Assembly: GCA_945875935.1 (NCBI GenBank) | Contig: CAMCNE010000090.1 | Span: forward strand, 1 to 9,345 | DNA length: 9,345 nucleotides | Direction: 5' to 3' | From: Bordetella parapertussis | GTDB taxonomy: Bacteria; Pseudomonadota; Gammaproteobacteria; Burkholderiales; Burkholderiaceae_C | Part shown: positions 5,461-9,345 of the stretch, in pieces | Numbering within the stretch: the stretch's first letter is position 1 | Layout: every line of letters begins with the position of its first letter | Position numbers and translations under genes: made by a program | The notes under the pieces: generated by a model | The model's database searches: none | What the model saw: the letters and a program-made list of their open reading frames with translations, nothing else | What the model was told of the DNA's origin: nothing

Positions 5461-5516
5461 TGAAGCACCTTGTCAAGCGCCCAAGCCGGCAGATGGGGGG
5501 TGTCGCATGCTGCTGA
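5460..5516 (+). other. 18-codon ORF bridging trpE stop and trpG start, possible coupling element
   Basis: ATG 5460-5462 overlaps the trpE stop (TGATG). The frame runs 18 codons (MKHLVKRPSRQMGGVACC) to TGA 5514-5516, which lies 7 nt inside trpG. Ribosomes ending trpE could re-initiate here and end at the trpG start, keeping the two subunits balanced. It is probably not a functional peptide. In a GC-rich region such overlaps also arise by chance. Confidence 0.2.
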
Positions 5517-6091
5517 TGATCGACAACTACGACAGCTTCACCTTCAATCTGGTGCAGTACTTCGCCGAGTTGGGCGAGGACGTGCGCGTCTTTCGCAACG
5601 ATGAAATCACGCTCGAGGGCATTGCCGAACTGCGCCCAGGGAGGCTGGTGCTGTCACCGGGGCCTTGTTCGCCCGCCGAGGCCGGCATCTGCGTGGCCTC
5701 GATCGGCCACTTCATGGGCAAGCTGCCCATCCTGGGCGTGTGCCTCGGTCACCAGAGCATCGGTGCGGCGCTGGGCGGCAACATCGTCCGCTCCAGGGTG
5801 CAAATGCACGGCAAGGCCAGCGAGATCTCGACCGACGAGCGAGGCGTGTTCAGCGGCTTGCCGGCCAAGTTCACGGTGATCCGTTATCACTCCTTGGCCA
5901 TCGAGCGAGAGACGATCCCGGATGTGCTGCAGATCACCGCCACCACCGAGGATGGCGAAATCATGGGCGTTCGCCACCGCGAACTGGCTGGCACTGCGAC
6001 GCCGCTCGAGGGCGTGCAGTTCCATCCCGAATCCATCCTCACCGAGCACGGTCACGCCATGCTGAAGAACTTTCTGGATCTCAAGCCGTGA
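5507..6091 (+). CDS. trpG: Anthranilate synthase component II (glutamine amidotransferase)
   Basis: TrpG hydrolyses glutamine and passes ammonia to TrpE. The product is 194 residues, the normal size for a stand-alone class I amidotransferase domain. It opens with MLLMIDNYDSFTFNLVQYF. The oxyanion-loop stretch is SPGPCSPAEAG (50-60), the nucleophile Cys79 is in GVCLGHQ, and His173 and Glu175 are in FHPES, so the whole triad is present. The start at ATG 5507 is set by the conserved N-terminus and a G-rich Shine-Dalgarno (GGGGGG, 5495-5500) 6 nt upstream. The open frame upstream overlaps trpE and is not part of the protein. It is not fused to TrpD, unlike in enterobacteria. The same subunit may also serve folate synthesis with PabB, as in some bacteria, but no evidence for that is in this window. 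Confidence 0.96.
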   Translation: MLLMIDNYDSFTFNLVQYFAELGEDVRVFRNDEITLEGIAELRPGRLVLSPGPCSPAEAGICVASIGHFMGKLPILGVCLGHQSIGAALGGNIVRSRVQMHGKASEISTDERGVFSGLPAKFTVIRYHSLAIERETIPDVLQITATTEDGEIMGVRHRELAGTATPLEGVQFHPESILTEHGHAMLKNFLDLKP

Positions 6092-7146
6092 GCGAGCCGA
6101 ATCAATCTGTGGCGCCCATGACCGATCAGCAGGCACTGGCCGGCCTGATCGATCGCAAGGAGTTCTCGCACGCCGAGATGGTTGGTCTGATGCGCCGCAT
6201 CATGAACGGCGACATGCCACCGGCGGTGCTGTCCGCATTGCTGATCGGCTTGCGCGTGAAACGGGAGACGGTGGGCGAAATCACCGCCGCTGCGCAGGTG
6301 ATGCGCGAGTTTTCGACCAAGGTCGCAGTGACTGACCGACGACACCTTGTGGACATCGTGGGCACGGGCGGCGACGGTTCCCATACCTTCAACATTTCCA
6401 CCTGCAGCATGTTCGTGGCTGCTGCGTGCGGTGCCCGGGTCAGCAAGCACGGCAATCGCAGCGTGTCCAGCAAGTCAGGCAGTGCCGACGTGCTGGAAGC
6501 GCTGGGCGTGCACATCGCCTTGCCGCCCGAGGCCATCTCGCGTTGCCTTGCACAAACCGGTGTGGCCTTCATGTTTGCGCCCGCACATCACCCGGCGATG
6601 AAGAATGTGGCGCCGGTTCGCAGGGAACTGGGCGTGCGCACCATCTTCAACATCCTCGGGCCCCTGACCAACCCGGCCGGTGCACCGCACATCCTCATGG
6701 GTGTCTTCAATGCGGAGCTCGTCGGCATTCAGGCCCGTGCGCTGCGCAGCCTGGGCGCGCAGCATGCGGTGGTGGTCTACGGCCGCGACGGTATCGATGA
6801 GGTGAGCCTGGGTGCCGCCACGCTGGTGTGCGAAGTGAAGAACGACACCCTCAGCGAGTACGAGATCCATCCCGATGATTTCGGGCTGGCCATGGCGAGC
6901 CAGCGCAGCCTGCGGGTGGAGACGCCAGAAGAGTCTAGGCGCATGCTGCTGTCGGTGCTCGACAACCAGCCCGGCCCGGCGAGGGACATCGTGATGCTCA
7001 ATTCAGGCGTCGCGCTGTATGCCGCCGATGTGGCGTCCACCATGGCCGAAGGCGTGTCGATGGCGCACGAGGCGATCGCCACGGGCCGAGCGCGCGCCAA
7101 GCTGGCCGAGTTCGTCGGCGTCACCCAGTCGTTGGCGGCAGGCTGA
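6088..7146 (+). CDS. trpD: Anthranilate phosphoribosyltransferase
   Basis: TrpD transfers the phosphoribosyl group of PRPP to anthranilate. From GTG 6088 the product has 352 residues. From ATG 6118 it has 342, close to the family's usual 340-345. Motifs by the longer numbering are: GTGGDGSHTFNIST, the PRPP loop (92-105); KHGNRSVSSKSGSADVLE (120-137); HHPAMKNVAPVRRELGVRT (167-185); NILGPLTNPAG (188-198); and the metal-site DE in GIDEVS (235-240). The GTG overlaps the trpG stop as GTGA (6088-6091), which favours coupled start there. Neither start has a good Shine-Dalgarno. The first ten residues are not a conserved part, and homologues I recall begin near the second Met. I report 6088, with 6118 as a serious alternative. 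The gap to trpC is 11 nt. Confidence 0.95.
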   Translation: MSEPNQSVAPMTDQQALAGLIDRKEFSHAEMVGLMRRIMNGDMPPAVLSALLIGLRVKRETVGEITAAAQVMREFSTKVAVTDRRHLVDIVGTGGDGSHTFNISTCSMFVAAACGARVSKHGNRSVSSKSGSADVLEALGVHIALPPEAISRCLAQTGVAFMFAPAHHPAMKNVAPVRRELGVRTIFNILGPLTNPAGAPHILMGVFNAELVGIQARALRSLGAQHAVVVYGRDGIDEVSLGAATLVCEVKNDTLSEYEIHPDDFGLAMASQRSLRVETPEESRRMLLSVLDNQPGPARDIVMLNSGVALYAADVASTMAEGVSMAHEAIATGRARAKLAEFVGVTQSLAAG

Positions 7147-7157
7147 GGAGTGCAAGC

Positions 7158-7946
7158 ATGAGTGACATCCTCAAGCGCATCGTCGCCGTCAAGCACGAGG
7201 AAATCCATGCGGCGCGCGCCAGCCGTGGTCTGGCCTCGCTGCGCCGAGAGGCCGAAGCAACGGGCGATCTGCGCGACTTCGTCGGCGCCATGCGAGCGCG
7301 CATCGGCCAGGGCCGCTCGGCGGTCATTGCCGAGATCAAGAAGGCCAGCCCCAGCAAGGGGGTGCTGCGCGAGCACTTCGTGCCGGCAGAAATCGCACTC
7401 AGCTACGAAAACGGTGGCGCCGCTTGTCTGAGCGTGCTCACGGACGAGCAGTTCTTTCAGGGTTGCGCCGCCTACTTGCAGCAAGCCCGCACCGCTTGCA
7501 GTCTTCCGGTGCTGCGCAAGGACTTCATGGTGGATGCCTACCAGGTCTATGAGGCCAGAGCGATGGGCGCCGACTGCATCTTGCTCATCGCCGCCTGCCT
7601 TGATGATGCTGAAATGGCAGACTTGGAGGCGCAAGCGCACTCACTGGGCATGGCCGTGCTGGTGGAGGTGCATGACGGGAGTGAGCTCGACCGCGCCCTG
7701 AGGCTGAACACCCCATTGGTGGGAATCAACAACCGCAATCTGCGGACCTTCGAGGTCTCTCTCGACACGACGCTGGGCTTGCTGTCGCAAGTGCCTGCCG
7801 AACGTGTGCTCGTGACCGAAAGTGGAGTGCTGGGCCGCGGCGATGTGGAGCGCATGCGTGCTGCGGGTGTGGGTGCTTTTCTTGTCGGAGAAGCCTTCAT
7901 GCGCGCGAGTGATCCTGGTCAGTCCCTCGCGGAGCTCTTTGTTTGA
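7158..7946 (+). CDS. trpC: Indole-3-glycerol-phosphate synthase
   Basis: TrpC closes the indole ring of CdRP (carboxyphenylamino-deoxyribulose phosphate), releasing CO2 and water. The product is 262 residues and stand-alone, with no TrpF fused. It is a (beta/alpha)8 barrel. Catalytic residues, placed by analogy with the Sulfolobus enzyme, are visible: Glu59 and Lys61 in AEIKKASPSKG (58-68), Lys121 in LPVLRKDFM, Glu170 in VLVEVHD, Asn191 in GINNRNL and Ser222 in VTESGV. The phosphate-binding segment near 237-245 (GVGAFLVGE) is also present. The start is clear: GAGGAG (7145-7150) overlaps the trpD stop and lies 7 nt from the ATG. The stop overlaps the first codon of ung. trpF, trpB and trpA are not adjacent, as expected where the trp genes are split over two or more loci. 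Confidence 0.97.
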   Translation: MSDILKRIVAVKHEEIHAARASRGLASLRREAEATGDLRDFVGAMRARIGQGRSAVIAEIKKASPSKGVLREHFVPAEIALSYENGGAACLSVLTDEQFFQGCAAYLQQARTACSLPVLRKDFMVDAYQVYEARAMGADCILLIAACLDDAEMADLEAQAHSLGMAVLVEVHDGSELDRALRLNTPLVGINNRNLRTFEVSLDTTLGLLSQVPAERVLVTESGVLGRGDVERMRAAGVGAFLVGEAFMRASDPGQSLAELFV

Positions 7947-8725
7947 CGGCTCCTGGTGCGCCCGCGTCGACACCCTGCGTGTCGCCGAGCACGCCACATC
8001 CGTGCCTGATGGTGCCGCTGGATCGTCAGATCGATCGCCTGAGCACCGATTGGCGTGAGGTGGTCGACCCATGGCGCCACAGTTTGCGTGGCCGTGCATT
8101 GATTGACAGATTGGACGGCTGCGTCGCGGCTGGCGCCAAGATCTATCCGGCGAAGGTGTTTCGTGCGCTGGAGCTGACGCCACTCGCGCAAACCCGGGTC
8201 GTCATCTTGGGGCAAGACCCCTATCACTCTGAGGGGCAAGCCGAGGGGCTGGCTTTTTCTGTCCCTCGCGGCACCCGTATTCCCCCAAGCCTGCGCAACA
8301 TCTTCAAGGAGTTGCAGCGTGATTTGGGCACAACGCCTCCGTCCAACGGCCACTTGGGTGGTTGGGCCTCGCAGGGCGTGTTGCTGCTCAATTCGAGCCT
8401 CACTGTCGAAGAGGCTGCCCCCGGCAGTCATGCGAAGTGGGGCTGGCATGAGCTGACCGACAAGATCGTTCGCGCGGCAGCACAGCATGCTGAACCCAAG
8501 GTGTTTCTGTTGTGGGGTGCCCATGCGCAGTCGAAGGCACCGCTCATCCATGAAGTGGCGCGGCAGCATCTGGTGCTCCAAAGTAACCATCCGTCGCCGC
8601 TCGCCGCCAACCGCGCGCCCTTCCCATTCGTGGGGAATGGCCACTTTGGCCAGGCGACCCGGTTTCTTGCGCAGAGGCGGCCGCACACGCCTGCTTTGGT
8701 TTGGTCGACGGAAGACCCTCACTGA
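7943..8725 (+). CDS. ung: Uracil-DNA glycosylase, family 1
   Basis: Ung removes uracil from DNA, starting base-excision repair. Family motifs are all present: GQDPYHSEGQAEGLAFS (90-106) with general-base Asp92 and Tyr94; LLLNSSLTVE (147-156) with uracil-recognising Asn150; and SNHPSPLAA (214-222) with His216 in the DNA-intercalation loop. From TTG 7943 the product is 260 residues. This start overlaps the trpC stop as TTGA, with GGAG (7931-7934) 8 nt upstream. It gives a Pro/Ser/Thr-rich first 22 residues with no family similarity. GTG 7979 and ATG 8009 (238 residues) are in-frame alternatives without Shine-Dalgarno sites, so the exact start is unsure. The overlap suggests ung is the last gene of the trp transcription unit. 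No terminator is visible after it. Confidence 0.95.
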   Translation: MTAPGAPASTPCVSPSTPHPCLMVPLDRQIDRLSTDWREVVDPWRHSLRGRALIDRLDGCVAAGAKIYPAKVFRALELTPLAQTRVVILGQDPYHSEGQAEGLAFSVPRGTRIPPSLRNIFKELQRDLGTTPPSNGHLGGWASQGVLLLNSSLTVEEAAPGSHAKWGWHELTDKIVRAAAQHAEPKVFLLWGAHAQSKAPLIHEVARQHLVLQSNHPSPLAANRAPFPFVGNGHFGQATRFLAQRRPHTPALVWSTEDPH

Positions 8726-8760
8726 CGCGAAGAGACGGGGTCGCCGATCACCGTTTGCCG

Positions 8761-8769
8761 TGATAAACT
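8761..8769 (+). promoter_or_regulatory. Candidate promoter of the tRNA-tuf unit
   Basis: TGATAAACT reads as an extended -10 with the hexamer TAAACT. It is followed by a G/C-rich stretch (ctcgggctcgccg) like the discriminator of stringently controlled stable-RNA promoters. The expected start is near 8776, a few bases before tRNA-Tyr. The -35 position (tcgccg) is a poor match. Confidence 0.4.
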
Positions 8770-8783
8770 CTCGGGCTCGCCGA

Positions 8784-8869
8784 GGAGGGGTGGCCGAGTG
8801 GTTAATGGCAGCAGACTGTAAATCTGCCCTCTAACGAGTACGCTGGTTCGAATCCAGCCTCCTCCACCA
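8784..8869 (+). tRNA. tRNA-Tyr (anticodon GTA)
   Basis: The 86-nt gene includes an encoded CCA (8867-8869). The acceptor GGAGGGG (8784-8790) pairs with CTCCTCC (8859-8865), with one G-T pair. The anticodon stem GCAGA/TCTGC encloses CTGTAAA, with GTA at 8818-8820. A long variable arm follows, as expected for a class II tRNA. The T-arm is GCTGG-TTCGAAT-CCAGC (8842-8858). It is first in a tRNA cluster leading into tuf. Confidence 0.97.
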
Positions 8870-8889
8870 ATGCGAAAAGATTGAGTTTT

Positions 8890-8918
8890 GAGCCTTTGGG
8901 CCTCGGCGCGAAGGGCTC
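8890..8918 (+). other. Hairpin between tRNA-Tyr and tRNA-Gly
   Basis: GAGCCTTT (8890-8897) pairs with AAGGGCTC (8911-8918): eight pairs including one G-T, with a 13-nt loop. It lies 3 nt before tRNA-Gly. A likely role is a spacer stem used in processing of the polycistronic tRNA transcript. There is no T-tract after it. Confidence 0.3.
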
Positions 8919-8921
8919 CGG

Positions 8922-8995
8922 GCGGGAGTAGTTCAATGGTAGAACCCTAGCCTTCCAAGCTAATGACGCGGGTTCGATTCCCGTCTCCCGCTCCA
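8922..8995 (+). tRNA. tRNA-Gly (anticodon TCC)
   Basis: The 74-nt gene has an encoded CCA (8993-8995). The acceptor GCGGGAG (8922-8928) pairs perfectly with CTCCCGC (8985-8991), and the discriminator base is T. The anticodon loop CTTCCAA has TCC at 8954-8956. The outermost pair of the anticodon stem is a C-A mismatch (8947/8963), and the T-stem ends in a G-T pair. It reads GGA/GGG glycine codons. Confidence 0.96.
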
Positions 8996-9032
8996 AGGTG
9001 TTCGCCGGTTTGCGCTGGAAGAAGTCGTGTGG

Positions 9033-9054
9033 GTCGACCCTCTGCGGGGTCGGT
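9033..9054 (+). other. Hairpin between tRNA-Gly and tRNA-Thr
   Basis: CGACCC (9035-9040) and GGGTCG (9047-9052) are perfect arms around a 6-nt loop, extended by two wobble pairs outside. It lies 17 nt before tRNA-Thr. It resembles the stem in the previous spacer and probably serves transcript processing or folding. Weak intrinsic termination is unlikely because no T-run follows. Confidence 0.3.
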
Positions 9055-9071
9055 CAGAGAAGTTTGAGTTA

Positions 9072-9146
<75 letters not shown>

Positions 9147-9197
9147 GTTCTTTGGTTTTCTTGGTGAATTTTCTGTCCCGTATTCGAGGAGTTGAGA

Positions 9198-9345
<148 letters not shown>

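Noticed and set aside
5665..6087. Long N-terminal extension of the trpD frame inside trpG
   Set aside because: TrpD homology begins only after about 6118, and the extension is out-of-frame trpG sequence.
8721..8760. A terminator after ung
   Set aside because: I looked for a stem followed by a T-run between ung and tRNA-Tyr and saw none.

Overview
The window looks like a core chromosomal segment of a GC-rich betaproteobacterium, most likely order Burkholderiales. I base this on the strong G/C preference at third codon positions, on protein sequences that read like Burkholderiales TrpE, TrpD and ApaG, and on a tRNA-Tyr / tRNA-Gly / tRNA-Thr / tuf cluster. Genus cannot be settled by reading alone. 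I see no insertion sequence, phage gene, CRISPR array, integrase or plasmid origin.

Left part (1-3680). The 5' part of mltA, an outer-membrane lytic transglycosylase lipoprotein, runs leftward off the edge. Its start codon overlaps, on the opposite strand, the start codon of a 49-residue single-pass membrane protein that runs rightward. That small gene converges on a large leftward gene for a polytopic membrane protein of the family usually labelled 'site-specific recombinase Gcr'. A 7-bp dyad covers both converging stop codons. The Gcr-like gene is preceded, in the same direction, by apaG. The 17-nt gap between them is almost filled by a perfect hairpin.

Centre (3681-8725). A 280-bp divergent regulatory region separates apaG from a rightward operon trpE-trpG-trpD-trpC-ung. 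The first four genes cover chorismate to anthranilate (TrpE with TrpG), phosphoribosyl transfer (TrpD) and indole-glycerol phosphate formation (TrpC). The fifth gene, uracil-DNA glycosylase, overlaps the trpC stop and is probably co-transcribed. The leader before trpE holds a candidate 25-codon leader peptide with a Trp-Pro-Trp motif, followed by competing stem-loops. This looks like a transcription-attenuation element and is the most interesting non-coding feature here.

Right part (8726-9345). A candidate promoter precedes tRNA-Tyr(GTA), tRNA-Gly(TCC), tRNA-Thr(GGT) and the start of a tuf gene (EF-Tu). This matches the well-known tRNA-tufB transcription unit of E. coli without the leading tRNA-Thr.

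Overall this is mostly ordinary housekeeping DNA. The points worth checking are the trp leader, the small conserved-looking membrane protein with overlapping divergent starts, the doubtful 'recombinase' label, and several compact hairpins and coupling arrangements. No obviously new multi-gene system is visible.
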